64,000 nt of DNA, from assembly GCA_032209605.1 (NCBI GenBank), contig JASFXZ010000032.1, positions 7,503,722 through 7,567,721 of the forward strand, read 5' to 3'. The DNA comes from Mactromeris polynyma. Lineage: Eukaryota > Mollusca > Bivalvia > Venerida > Mactridae. The position numbers and the translations under genes are program-made. Of this stretch, positions 47,897 to 59,203 are shown piece after piece (position 1 is the stretch's first letter; each line of letters opens with the position of its first letter). A model generated the notes under the pieces. It had not been told where the DNA came from, did no database searches, and saw only the letters and a list, made by a program, of their open reading frames with translations.

Positions 47897-48061
47897 CCAG
47901 TCAGTTGATGAACCAAGTCAGTTGATGAACCAGTCAGTTGATGAACCAAGTCAGTTGATGAACCAGTCAGTTGATGAACCAGTCAGTTGATGAACCAGTC
48001 AGTTGATGAACCAGTCAGTTGATGAACCAGTCAGTTGATGAACAAGTCAGTTGATGAAACA
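47897..48061. repeat. 17/18-bp minisatellite (GTCAGTTGATGAACCA)
   Basis: About ten units of CAGTCAGTTGATGAACC; some have an extra A (CCAAGTCAG), giving an 18-bp form. The last copies change to GAACAAG and GAAACAG. Confidence 0.92.
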
Positions 48062-48129
48062 GTATCTTATACAAATCAAAGAAGACGAAAACATATGTTT
48101 GACATAGTTTAATGATGCATCTGCTGTAT

Positions 48130-48480
48130 ATAAAGCTGAACAGTTTAAATGGCATTTATCCAGTATTGTTGACAAATTGGCTAAAACATATTTAGTACGA
48201 ACTTGTGCCATGTATAATTGACTAAATCAATATTGTTTTATCATATCAATAACAGACAAAACTTGTCAAAAACTCACTTGTTAAAAAATGGAATTCTTTT
48301 AATTCTATTATACATGTAATACAAACTTTTATTTTTCAACAAATACAGAGACATACAGTACGAGTTAATGCATCTTTGTTTATGTTTTAATTACATGTAT
48401 ACGAAATATAATTTTCATGATTGTTTAGGAAAAGAAATGAACATAAAATGAGCATAATAATACTTTAATCGTCTATATAT
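48130..48480 (+). repeat. dispersed repeat copy B (pairs with 14.93-15.24 kb)
   Basis: Shares ATCCAGTATTGTTG, AACAGACAAAACT, CACTTGTTAAAAAATGG, CAAATACAGAGACAT, GATTGTTTAGG and ACTTTAATCG-like words in order with copy A. It directly follows the 17-bp array. Confidence 0.55.
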
Positions 48481-48723
48481 ACCATCGATTGTGAAACAAA
48501 TCCTTAAAACTAATACATATCTTTTTTGATGTCCTCTTCCTGACTTTCTGATCAAGAACTCGCGTCTAGTTCATATAATATGACGACTGTGGCAGGATCG
48601 CAACCGTATCGGGATTCAAGTACATTACCTCCTAATCCGGCGTCCGGCTCACTACCTTAAGACCCCTCTGCCTCCCTGAAGGCCGCTGTTCCTTCCTTTT
48701 GTCGTATGTTTAATTTTTTAACT

Positions 48724-48906
48724 TACAGTAAAACCTCACTTAAAGAACACCACAATAATAAGACCACCTCAAAAGTATGAACACACTTTTCGAGTCCATT
48801 TTCACTATGTTGCCCTGTATTCAACCTCAATATACAGACCACCTCCCTAACAAGACCAATGTTCAAGGATCCTAGGGTTGGTCTTATTATATTATGTTTT
48901 ACTGTA
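48724..48906 (+). mobile_element. TA-MITE family A, full-length copy
   Basis: TACAGTAAAACCTCACTTAA ... ATTATGTTTTACTGTA, 183 bp. The interior contains AATAATAAGACCACCTC, TCGAGTCCATTTTCACTATG and GTTCAAGGATCCTAGGG. It gives the complete structure from which the partial copies can be read. Confidence 0.8.
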
Positions 48907-48945
48907 TTTATAAACCCTTTCAAAATAAATACATTTGGGACTAAA

Positions 48946-49101
48946 CACAGGAGATTGTCACGAGTTCTTTCCCTTCTAGAGTTCTCTCCCCTTTCCCTTC
49001 TATAGTGTATGTAAATGGTACTGTACATATACTATGTAAGGGATAAAGGGAGAGTATTCTAGAAGGGATAAAGAGAGAGCACTCGTGACAATCCCCTGTG
49101 G
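48946..49101. repeat. long imperfect hairpin (~156 bp)
   Basis: The left arm CACAGGAGATTGTCACGAGT, TTTCCCTTCTAGAG and CCCTTTCCCTTCTATAGTG pairs with the right arm (as its complement: CACAGGGGATTGTCACGAGT, TATCCCTTCTAGAATACTCTCCCTTTATCCC-type). The centre is near GTACTGTACATATA. It could be a foldback element. Confidence 0.75.
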
Positions 49102-49664
49102 GCCAAACCGTGTAATTCACATTATGAGTGCGATTCGGGTGAATAAAAAACATTTATGATAATGTTTAACGATTTTTGCTAATGGTCTAATGAAATTAAA
49201 AACAAATAAATTCACACAGTAATAGAGACACCGTAAAGTAAACACAATTGTTTTATTATAACGTGAAACAACTAGATACACATGTAGCGCCTCACAATGG
49301 AAGAGTATGAATATTTCATCATTCAAACCTTCATGGCAATTGTGTCTTAATCATCATATTCACCGACTCCGTTAAAATCGACAATTGCTTTAGTTCTGAT
49401 TGAATTACGACACAATATGACCCTCTCTAACACGCTAACTTGTTATGAATACAATACGAATGGATTCTAAACACGTATTGTTCGAATTTCAATCAATTAT
49501 TGATAACAATCAACAAAAGCAACAGTGGGAGTTTAATTTATTAGTTTTTAGTTTAAACTGATTAATTTATCACGAAACAAGTTGTTACTTATTTTAATAA
49601 CCCTCGATAACTGATAATTGGGTTATTGACAGAATTGGACTGAATTCTATTTTCACAGATACAG

Positions 49665-49765
49665 TGGGTTCGCGGATAGAACGACATCCGATATAACGAA
49701 TTATCGTATAATGACAGTAATCTTTGGGCCCGTTACAACTGAATATTCGTACTTCGACTCCGACA
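49665..49765 (+). mobile_element. possible degraded TA-MITE, related to family B
   Basis: ACAGTGGGTTCGCGGATAGA, then CGATATAACGAATTATCG, recalls pogo/Tigger-like ends; the right terminus was not found. Confidence 0.3.
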
Positions 49766-49939
49766 ATAAAAAGCCGGGATCCAAACGCATTTACGTAATT
49801 GAGAGATGGAAAATATTAGTTAAATATGTTTTCTAGAAAACTATTGAAAAGATCAGTATAGATTCGTGTTAAACATTGGAGTACTCTTTCGACATTGGAA
49901 TAAAAAAATTGAATATGAGTATCAGCAGAAACTTAAGTT

Positions 49940-50040
49940 CTTTCGTGAACCTGGAACCAGAACCATGAAGGGTTCGATCCCATGACCTCTGGAACAGGGA
50001 TCCGGTCCCCTACTCCTAGACCCCTTTTCCTACCTCCAAA
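49940..50040 (-). mobile_element. tRNA-derived SINE head, family 1
   Basis: The minus strand reads GGGTCTAGGAGTAGGGGACC, GGATCCCTGTTCCAGAGG and TCATGGGATCGAACCC, aligning to the 34.77-kb head (GGGGCTGGGTGCCGGACTCC, then GGAGGTCACGGGTTCGAA). The tail is not clear. Confidence 0.55.
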
Positions 50041-50092
50041 CCACTGTTTATCCCTTATAATACAGATTAATTATATAAGTTTTTCGGCGCAG

Positions 50093-50381
50093 CCGTACTA
50101 ATATGGTTTTGCTTTTTGCATATCAGTGTTATGTAAACCAATCAAATCTTACGTTAACCACCAAGGCAATTTCTCTTCAACAGAACATCGTTTGTAACCC
50201 TGACGCGGATTGGTTAACCTTTCGATAAAGGGTACGTTTACCTTACCGAAATCCACTGAATTTCGGTAAATTTACCAAAATCCATTTTGGATCTGGAGTG
50301 ACTAGCAATCGTAACATCTCGGCACAACAAATCTTAACCTTCAAATTGCGCCGACCATCTTTTTTCAAGATATTTCTTGTT
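50093..50381 (+). mobile_element. unclassified repeat family 'TTCGGCGCAGCC', copy 2 (289 bp)
   Basis: TTCGGCGCAGCCGTACTAAT to CAAGATATTTCTTGT. It has the middle block missing from copy 1 (AACCACCAAGGCAATTTCTC, GCGGATTGGTTAACC) but not the extra block of copy 3. It contains repeated ACCGAAATCCA/TTTCGGTAAA words that can pair. Confidence 0.8.
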
Positions 50382-50412
50382 AATATATATAAGCATATGA
50401 TAAATATAAAAA

Positions 50413-50519
50413 TACAGCAAAATCTCAATAATACGACCACCCCTTGGACCCTTTAATATTGGTCTTCATTTAGAAGTGGTCTTATTATTAAGGCGGTCTT
50501 TCAGTAAGGCTTTACTGTA
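50413..50519 (+). mobile_element. TA-MITE family A, short copy
   Basis: TACAGCAAAATCTCAATAAT ... AGTAAGGCTTTACTGTA, 107 bp; both ends present, interior deleted relative to the 48.72-kb copy. Confidence 0.75.
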
Positions 50520-51291
50520 TAGATACATTAATCAAAGCACTGAAAGCACTAGAGTTGTTTGGTATTGAACACTGGTTTTGTATCCAACACCATTCACAGA
50601 AAGTACGAATCATTATCGCCCTTTAATTGCGAAGTAAAAGTTCCTATCAGTATTGAGTATAGTATACAGGTTGCACTTAAATGTTGAACTATTTTTAACC
50701 GATTTAATTACATGTACCTGTTATTCTTGCACCACTTCCGGAAAAAAGTAGTTTTCGTATTAAGGCGATGCAACTGTCGAAAATTGCCATAGAACTCGTT
50801 GTTCTACGGAACAACTAAAACATATACATACACTCTCTAATCACATTTATATTGCAAACGCTAGACAAATAAATATATGTTACCATGTTAAGCGAATACC
50901 GATTGAGTCGCTTAAAGCTTACCAGGGACGACGGAAATGTATATAATTATTTTACGGAGAAATCTGTTATTGTCATTTAATTACGACAATATCCACAATA
51001 GTGTCGTCTGATAATTGTTGTTTAAGCAAACAGTCACCCGCAGGCGTTACTGTGTCCGACATACAACGTTGTACATTCTATAGAAACGGTGCAAGCTCTG
51101 AAATGATCTGGAACATTTTATCCCATTAGAAATCGGCTTCATATGGAACCGTTAGCATGGGTCGTGTTTTATATACTTACGTGAATTAAATCAGGTCATA
51201 CGTATTGAGAACACATTAGAAAAAATTGTAGATCGAAATCTTGATTGCAATTTGACTTGGTGGTAATATATTATTGCACTCTAAAACTCAT

Positions 51292-51462
51292 TACAGTCGG
51301 ACCTCGGAATTCGAATGTCTCGGGTCCAAAATTTTAATTCGAATAATACATAGCCCATTTTAATTCGATGTGCCTAAGCAGAAACATCGGGACTTGATAA
51401 TTATTTCGGATTATACCTAGTATTCGGATAGAAGGTTGTCGAATAAACGAGGCTCGACTGTA
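51292..51462 (-). mobile_element. TA-MITE family B, full-length copy
   Basis: Ends TACAGTCGGACCTCGGAATT and AAACGAGGCTCGACTGTA are complementary. The interior on the minus strand reads ATCCGAAATAATTATCAAG and CCGATGTTTCTGCTTAGGC, as in the plus-strand copies. Confidence 0.75.
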
Positions 51463-51474
51463 CCTACAATATTG

Positions 51475-51612
51475 ATCAGGCATGTCCAACTTTCTGGCTC
51501 ATCGCAAGTTTATTCAAGACTGGTATAGTTCAATAAGTTCAATGCCAGAGTCATAAATGATAAGTTTGATAATTTTTGCAAAAACATCAAGCTATGCTGT
51601 CATACTATTGAA
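51475..51612 (-). repeat. dispersed repeat, copy 2 (short form)
   Basis: Reverse complement of the two ends of the 44.87-45.65-kb element joined with a large internal deletion: CACTTCAATAGTATGACAGC, CATTTATGACTCTGGC, AATAAACTTGCGATGAGCC. It lies directly next to the family B MITE. Confidence 0.55.
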
Positions 51613-52525
51613 GTGAAATTATTCATACGAAAAGTATTTAATGTATATTATTCATTGAATGATCTCTCTTTTCTCGAAAAACGATATAAAACTTATAAAA
51701 TGAATACCAAACCTAGTGGTATTAAATTTATATTATATAAGTTATGCAGGCTGTTTGTCAAAATAATTGTAACATCTGTATTATATTTTCACTGTTAAAT
51801 ATAAAGTTTAACAATATCATTATAAAAAATATATGTATTGTAATCGAGTTATACTGTTTTAAATTTCACATTTGTTTGCACACGAAAGATACCTTTAACA
51901 GATTTTGATTTATCGCGGTTTAAAGATATTTTCCTTCTATAATTCTATAGGAAGTTGGTCGGACCGCAGTGACACGAAAGTTGGGTATGTTGACGCCCAT
52001 TTTAAAGCAGTCATCAAGTCACACAGAACCCCAACCCCTGGAGACTTAAGTAACTCCTGTATACGATATTCTGTAAACTATTCGTTCTTCGTTTTAAAAA
52101 TGAGAATAATTTTGAAGTATTAATTCAGAAACTACCCGCATAAATAATATTACAAAATGAATATATAGTAATCGTTCCGTCAGCTATTTTGTGTGGGCCC
52201 AGCTGCGTTATACCGCTCGATACAAGAAGTCCCTTGACAAATATGACGTAAATTCACATTAATTCATGGTGACATTTATCATAATCATGTCCCAAGACTG
52301 TGAATATATGAGCAATTAGTCGAATATCATCAAATGTAATTAGTCTCGATATAATCTCTCATATATTGACTTAATGCATCCTAATAATTACATTACTGAG
52401 TATATTGAATGAGCGATGGTCAGACAAGTGATGGGGTGAATTGTTCACGCGTGTTACATGGTAATGTACGATGTAATACACTATGTTACAATATGTTACA
52501 TGCATAAAACATACTGATATTCACA

Positions 52526-52709
52526 TACAGTAAAACCTTAGTAAAACGACCACCGTTGGGACCCTGGTAGTGTGGTCTTTTGGATGGGGTGGTCTTTATA
52601 TTGAGGTTGAATAAAACTCAAAACAGTGAAAATCGACTTGAAAAAATTGTGTTCTTATTTGTGAGGTGGTTTTCTTACTGAGGTGGTTTTAAGGTCAGTT
52701 TTTACTGTT
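52526..52709 (+). mobile_element. TA-MITE family A, full-length copy
   Basis: TACAGTAAAACCTTAGTAAA, CCACCGTTGGGACCCTGG, then GGTGGTTTTAAGGTCAG and TTTTTACTGT at the right end. It matches the inverse orientation of the 48.72-kb copy. Confidence 0.75.
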
Positions 52710-53885
52710 TTTATATAATACCATACCAATATTGATCAATATTTAGCTTCCTCATGCAGGTAATCTTATCGCAAAAAAATATAAAATCTGAGAATGACAA
52801 CAATCCCAAACAATGATGTTATTTAACATAACGACATTGGTCCATTTAACCAGTTGTTCGTATGTATGTCTTGACGTATGATGCCATAGTTGTGGAAAGA
52901 AATAATTGAGAAAAAATTGTAGATACAAAAGATATATTTTGTTTTTTATCGACAGTTGTTTTTCTTGACTGAATTTGGGATGGTTTAAGGGAGGTTTGCT
53001 CGATAAATACGAATAATCTTCAGTTATTTAGGTACTGCGAAGTATCAGACAGGCACCAGCTTTAATTTTTGTTTTGGGTGAATTCATATCGTTTTCGGGC
53101 ATGTATTTATCATTCATAAGCATCGAACTTTTAAAAATATGTATCGATAATCGGTCGATCAATGATACATCGAAATCGTTTCTATCGATGACAACTCTAC
53201 GTATATACTTTCACATGTAGTGTTTTCATGAAAGCTTTGTGGTTTTTGTGTGACACTCTATATGGCAGTTTTTATACATTTTATCAAGTCCATATTTTTA
53301 TTACGTTGCCATAGAAACCAGTATGTTTTCAACCGTTTATGACGGATACTGATCGTATTTGCGTCAGTGTATATCCTTCTGTTGATTCCTGAATAATTTT
53401 GCATTTATTGTGTCGATTTACGTCAATAAATTTGACAATAAAAAAGGCTTGTTCACTCCATGTTGTTTTTAATACTGCAAAATGATTAAATTCTTGTGAC
53501 AGGGAAATGTAGCCATGGTGTTAAGTTCCATTAGTGCCTGTCTTATATAACACATCACACACTCGACGTTCCATTATTACTGTGTGTAAATTCTGGTTTC
53601 GATTTTACAATCATACTGGTCAAAAGAGCTAACCCGTCATTTTGTATTTTGAGACTCTTCACGTTTGGAGACCGGGTCACAACTAGCCTGGTTTACATGC
53701 CCTTACCATTTCATTATCGTACCCTAGTGTACCAGACTACATCACAACGTGATCTGAAACGGTAAACGCTAGTTTAACCTGTTCATATCGATTTTTTCGA
53801 TAGTTCAGTGAAATCGAATCCTAATTGTTTCAGCACACTGCAAGCAAAATCAACAGAATATTTAAGTGTTTTGTTAGAAGTTATG
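52710..53885. other. no gene seen
   Basis: AT-rich non-coding DNA with ATCGAT-rich patches at 53.15-53.20 kb. Confidence 0.35.
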
Positions 53886-54000
53886 AACAGAACAGAACAG
53901 AAATTTTATTTTTGGATTTGAGCAAAGCTCCTCATCCATACAACATATGTACAACATATTGTCAAAGTGAACAAAATATCAATTTAGTAAAGTAAAGTAA
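53886..54000 (-). mobile_element. possible LINE 3' end with (TTCTG)n tail
   Basis: The plus strand reads (GAACA)3GAAATTTTATTTTTGG; on the minus strand this is AAAATAAAATTTCTG(TTCTG)n, a polyadenylation-like hexamer and simple tail. (AGTAA)n is at 53.98-54.01 kb. The body is not recognised. Confidence 0.35.
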
Positions 54001-54054
54001 AGTAATGATAAAATTAAAAAAACACACAAATGTACATAATATGAAAACATAATA

Positions 54055-54128
54055 TCATCACTGTTGACCAGTATATATACAGCCAGAAAGGTCATCACTG
54101 TTGACCAGTATATATACAGCCAGAAAGG
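54055..54128. repeat. 37-bp exact tandem duplication
   Basis: TCATCACTGTTGACCAGTAT... at 54055 and 54092, identical, hence recent. Confidence 0.92.
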
Positions 54129-54572
54129 ACAATCCACGCCATCAGTCGATGTCCCCTTTAATATACACACACCATTAGCTTGTCAAAAACGATTTGTAAA
54201 CCAATATAGATGAATAAATAATTTAACGGTTATAATGCATTTTGTCGACCGTTCCATAGCAACGAACAAAATATGCTTTATATATTTACTGGACGTTTTT
54301 TATTAATGTACACCCATTATATTGTCGAAACATGGAAGAGAAATGATCGATGTGAGGCCAGTAGTTGTAAATTATGTAATAATTTCACATTATCATTAAA
54401 CTCCACATTTCCTTTTTCTTTGTTAAGAATAATATCATAACTCTGAACATGGATATCTGTTACGGCTTTTCACGGAACATCTGTTCACTGGTGTCCACGC
54501 GCAACTGGTGTCCCGTTATCGTTTACCCTTAAAATACTCACTGACAGTTTATTTTTGTTCTGATATGTTCAA

Positions 54573-54668
54573 CAACATTGTCCCATCAAGTCCCCATCCA
54601 GTGCTGGGTATCAGCAGTAACAACATTGTCCCATCAAGTCCCCATCCAGTGCTGGGTATCAGCAGTAA
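54573..54668. repeat. 48-bp exact tandem duplication
   Basis: CAACATTGTCCCATCAAGTC... at 54573 and 54621, with the start of a third copy at 54669. The unit is a multiple of 3, so a frame stays open; no other sign of coding. Confidence 0.92.
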
Positions 54669-54947
54669 CAACATTATTGCTGCTTCTACTGTCCGGAGTA
54701 AAGATATGAAAATATATACTTTTCTTTAAGTAGTATGTCCATTTTTTGTTCAATTTTTACTTAAACAAAAATTAAACATATATGTTTCAGATACAAATGT
54801 CGTTAAAATAAAATGAACGTGCACTAAAATTGAAAAGTAAATTGAACATTGGTCCTTGATAGTATGGTATTATTGTTAAAATAAGTTGGTTTTACTATTG
54901 AGATTGTCAATTACAGCGGGTTTGCTGTACACTACAAGTACATTTGT

Positions 54948-55376
54948 TTCGGCGCAGCCGTACTAACATGGCTTTGCTATTTGCATATCAGTGTTGTGTA
55001 AACCAATCAAATCTTACGTTAACCACTAAACCAACTTCTCTTCAACCGAACAACGTTTGTAATCTTGCCGCGGATTGGTTAATCTTCGTTAAGGGTTACG
55101 TCACCACCTTACCGAACTTCACTGAATCGCGGTAAAATTAACGAAATCCATTTTACATTACCGAAATCCACTTCTAATACAACATCTCCATTAGATTTCG
55201 GTATCCAATCTGCTACGAAGTTAATGTAGATACTATAGTGTAGCATTATCGAGTGACCAGCAGTCGTAACATCTCTCTTTTTTTTTATGTTGCACAACAA
55301 ATCTTAACCTTCTGATTGCAACTAATGAGCTTGCTTCAGATTGCGCCGACCATCTTTTTTCACGATATTTCTTGTT
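54948..55376 (+). mobile_element. unclassified repeat family 'TTCGGCGCAGCC', copy 3 (429 bp, longest)
   Basis: TTCGGCGCAGCCGTACTAAC to CGATATTTCTTGTT. It contains all blocks of copies 1 and 2 plus about 130 bp more (AATACAACATCTCCATTAG, CTACGAAGTTAATGTAGA). TTGCGCCGACCATCTTTTTT near the right end is conserved. It is likely closest to the parental length. Confidence 0.8.
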
Positions 55377-55744
55377 ATTCTTAATGAGTGTAAAATAATT
55401 TTAACAGATCAATTGATTACTAAGCTATCATTTCCGTTAGCATACGTAGAAGTCAGACACACTTTATTAAGCATCATGATATATCCTAATGAAGGAAAAC
55501 ATTTCCACCAATGATCTACGGCTTAATAACGCCAGATGCCGGAGACCATAATTCACACCAGACAATAATGAATCGAAGGTATTAATTGGGACAAACATCT
55601 CGACAATTGAGACGGCAGAGGAAACAGAAATATACTTAACTCCATTAAAAACGAAACCAAACAGTGTGTATATAGATAAAGTGACATTACAAAGGCAAAA
55701 CTGTTCAAACATAATTTCATAAAATTACATGGTGGTCTGTTGAG

Positions 55745-55935
55745 CTAATAAGTTCTCCTGCAATTACTAAGTTGCCTCCCGTAAGCAGCGGACAACTTCC
55801 CCACACGAAGTCGGATGAAGGACAAACGGCCCCAGCCGAATATCACGGAAGGGTATGACATGCCCTGCCTGGGAATCGAACTAGGAACTTCTGGGTGATA
55901 CCCAAGCACTCAACCAACTGAGCCAACCGGGAGGT
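55745..55935 (-). mobile_element. tRNA-derived SINE with Nin-DC-like core
   Basis: The minus strand head GGTTGGCTCAGTTGGTTGAG (A-box), GGTATCACCCAGAAG and CTAGTTCGATTCCC (B-box) is followed by GGGGCCGTTTGTCCTTCATC and core CGTGTGGGGAAGTTGTCC, GCTGCTTACGGGAGGC. Complete head and core make this the best Nin-DC-like copy in the window. The tRNA part is too diverged to be a working tRNA gene. Confidence 0.78.
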
Positions 55936-56357
55936 CTCGTAGTTTTAAAAGTACATGTATATGTACAGAACAGACAATGCCTTATACTGAATGTTTTTCG
56001 CAGTAAAACTTACAACGATATCATAAACCGAAACGAAGGCTAACATAGATACTAAATCGAGACAGAACAGCGAAACAATTTAGTCAACTTCTTCATTTAC
56101 AAACACATATACTTTCTGTCGATGTTGGATGTTTCAAGAAATGGTAGTACTGTTTCCGAGTATGATTCAACAACCCAAGTATTTCATTTATATTTCAAAT
56201 AAAGCTGGTAATTTCTTCCATTTAACAAGCATCACTCAAACCATGTTTGAGTATCTGTAGAGCAAATCAATGATCGTGACATGAATGCGAAATTGTGACT
56301 ACAAGCTGTATGGTTCGTCTTTTTTTCAAATTAACTGGACTTGCATTGACAGACATC

Positions 56358-56575
56358 CAGCCCGCTCGGTTCTCTCAGTCGGTAGAACACTCGACTGCCA
56401 ATCCTCGAGGTCGTGAGTTCAAATCTTATGAGAGACTTGTGTTCTTCGTGACACTATTTGACTGAAGAAAATGACCAAAGTCATTGGTCCTTCGCCTCTG
56501 ATCCAAGTGTGGAACTGGTCAGTCGCTTGCCGAAGAACAGGTTAATATTTTCAGGGCTCAACAATTTGTTTACAA
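56358..56575 (+). mobile_element. tRNA-derived SINE with Nin-DC-like core
   Basis: The head CTCGGTTCTCTCAGTCGG, AGAACACTCGACTGCC and GTGAGTTCAAATC is followed by core AAGTGTGGAACTGGTCAGTC and GCTTGCCGAAGAACAGGTT. The plus-strand copy differs in the head from the one 600 bp away on the minus strand. Confidence 0.75.
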
Positions 56576-57224
56576 AGACACTTGTCCCGGACTAATGGGA
56601 ATTTAAAAATTGACTTGTCTGACATAGGATGCTAGTTGTCCGAGAATATCGGTTAAGTTAGTAACATATAAACATACACAATAATAGCACCACAATCTAA
56701 AAAAAATAATAGTAAGCACACGTAAGTGTTTGTGGGATTCTAAGGTGTGACTTATAAATGAACGATTGCTGATTTTGGTTAATTTTACAAACAGTCTTGT
56801 CCTGGACTAACTTCAACTCAACTGTTGGTAGCCCGATTAAGCATTAGACTAGTCCAGGACGTCGGGCAAGTGGATTTCTAGAGCCCTGGTCTCGTTGGTA
56901 ACTTAGAAAAAATAATTAAGTCCACTAAGCGGCGAATGTATTATAACTATGATACTGTAGCAAACACGACGTAAAATACCAAACACAACGTCGATAGAAA
57001 GTACGTCTCTGATTAAATACATTTTATCCCATACTTTCTGAGATATAACCTCAATTTGTCTGAGACAAGGTCATCACTTGCAGTTAATTTACGTCGTTTG
57101 TTCCAATTTATTTTTCTGAGCATTCTAATAAATTGCAAGAAATGCGGTTTCAGTTTGTGGTACCGAAATATTGATTCTTATGTTTGGAAGGTTATACGAC
57201 GGGACTGCACGCATACTCACCTAA
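56576..57224. other. no gene seen
   Basis: Contains CTTGTCCCGGACTAATGGG at 56.58 kb, and CTTGTCCTGGACTAACTTC with its near-complement GACTAGTCCAGGACG at 56.80-56.86 kb, possibly pieces of one small element. Confidence 0.35.
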
Positions 57225-57408
57225 ATTGAGGTTCAGTCTTTTGTTAGAGGAGGCGTAGCGGTTGAGGACTTATTTATCCTCCTAGCGAGGGATCTACCAG
57301 TACCATTTTTCACGTTTTTGGTATGACGCGACCAGGGATCGAACCCACGACCTTCCACACTCAAAGCGGACACTACCAATTAAACCACTGAGGTCCAGTG
57401 CTGGCCCC
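57225..57408 (-). mobile_element. tRNA-derived SINE, third type
   Basis: The minus strand head CCTCAGTGGTTTAATTGGTA, GTCCGCTTTGAGTGTGG and CGTGGGTTCGATCCC is followed by GTCATACCAAAAACGTG and ATGGTACTGGTAGATCCCTC. The body resembles a SINE core I recall from several marine invertebrates but cannot name with certainty. Confidence 0.72.
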
Positions 57409-57540
57409 TCATAAAACCATCCAAGTTAGTTAAGTTCATCTCTTTCTGCTTAAAGAGCAGTGTTTTTTTTCTCTTTTCCACACACATTTCTTCAAAGTTT
57501 TAGTCTTCACCCCTTTCCTACGTTTGATTGTATATTAAAG

Positions 57541-57732
57541 TGCAAGGCTCTGTATGAGGCCCGGATCGTGAGTGCAAGGTTCTGTATGAGGCCCGGATCG
57601 TGAATGCAATGTTCTGTATGAGGCCCGGTTCGTGAGTGCAATGTTCTGTATGAGGCCCGGATCGTGAATGCAATTTTCTGTATGAGGCCCGGTTCGTGAG
57701 TGCAAGGTTCTGTATGAGGCCCGGATCGTGAT
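57541..57732. repeat. 32-bp minisatellite, 6 copies
   Basis: The unit is TGCAAGGTTCTGTATGAGGC then CCGGATCGTGAG, starting at 57541 and every 32 bp. Variants GGATCG/GGTTCG alternate in the middle copies. Confidence 0.93.
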
Positions 57733-57859
57733 TGTGACTTTCCCGGTGTAATGTGTCTCACGGTTAATTTAATTCAGTGAATCAATTTGTTCCTTTATTG
57801 TGTAGTTGAAACATTAAAGCAATAATCTGCAACGTTTTCGAGCACATTTCGTTTTTTTC

Positions 57860-58470
57860 TGAATGAAGTGAATTATTCTAAAAATTGAATTAAATTGAGT
57901 TAATCTGAATTGAATTTAATTGAAATGGAAATGTATTTGAAATCAAGAAGTCACGTGTTTCAATCGATTTCAAATTAGTTAATAGGAGTAGAATTGAATT
58001 GGAATTGACTTGAAATTCAAATCCAATTGAAATTAAACATGGTGGAATTGAAATGGGTGTTTTTTTAAATTAAATGGAAATAAACTGAAAGTGAATCGCA
58101 TTCATTTTTTTTCAATTATCTTTAGTTATATTCATTTAAATTTATTGATTTATATTTTTAGGAAATTGCTGATGAATGTCGGTATGTACCGGGTTTTACC
58201 GATGTCATTTTGCGTCTACTGCCTCAAATAATGAGTTAATATTCAGTTTTACAGCCGCTGTAAACCACTATAAACATAATGGAAAGACAAATCAAATTCT
58301 TAAATTCAACTTCATGAATTCAAGAGTTAAACATCACGATTTAACCATTTTAAATTCACGAATCCGCGAATTCAACTTAGAGAATTCACGATTTCGACTA
58401 CATGATTCACGATTTCAACTTTACGAATTCAGGATTTCTATTCCGCTAATTCAGGATTTCATCTTAATGT
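57860..58470. repeat. low-complexity AATTGAA tract, then degenerate 22-24 bp repeats
   Basis: 57.86-58.11 kb is dominated by GAATTGAA/TTGAAATT words. 58.31-58.47 kb has about seven imperfect units of GAATTCACGATTTCAACTT. The plus-strand frame across the latter is a by-product. Confidence 0.65.
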
Positions 58471-59116
58471 AGACTGTTGTATGAATTCCGAGACTTCAAA
58501 TATGTTTTGCTGTATCGATTGTTGAAAACGAAACTGGCCTATCTGCTTCTTCATGTACAAGCACATAGACTTGTTTAGCTTTCGTCTCATTATTCTTAGA
58601 AATGTCGACACCTGACAATCCTACTTATTGATTAATTCAAATTGTATTTTCATATATTCGTCTCCTTTTTGTATAGCAATTGTTTCAAAGCCCAATGAAT
58701 TCAGGAATGTGTGTTTCCATCCCACCTGTAACATTATAAGAACTCGATGGACGATTATTCATGGGCAATTATTTTACTGACAGAAACCGGAAGTTGTTTG
58801 CAGCGTTCCTCTCAGGCAGAAAATTGTATCAATCAATATAACAGCGGTGTGTTCAATGATGATAATGTATTAATTGAATAATTTTGTTCATACAAATTTC
58901 ACAATATAGTTCACATGTTGGACAAATGTTTTTTTTGTTCGCACTGGAAAACGGAAAATAGATTGGTGTCATGAAATATCGCGAAGGCCGACAGTTTAAG
59001 GGTGTAACGATTTTGCGATTTCAGCTCAAAACGAGCGTTTTTAATATACACGAAATAATGTTTGCTAGATTTTAAATTTCGAGAATTTTACATTTCTAGT
59101 TAAGATTTGCACTTCA

Positions 59117-59203
59117 TTCAACCACAATATTAATACCACCCCAATATTAAGACAAGTTTTCAAGGGTTCAAAGAGTGGTCTTATTATTGAGGTTTTAATG
59201 TAT
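59117..59203 (+). mobile_element. TA-MITE family A, partial copy
   Basis: CCACCCCAATATTAAGACAA, GTTTTCAAGGGTTCAAAGAG, TGGTCTTATTATTGAGG and TTTTAATGTA. As at 21.7 kb, the outer left end is absent. Confidence 0.6.

Noticed and set aside
55870..55935. Functional tRNA gene on the minus strand
   Set aside because: A- and B-box are good, but it continues into a SINE core and the arms do not pair fully.
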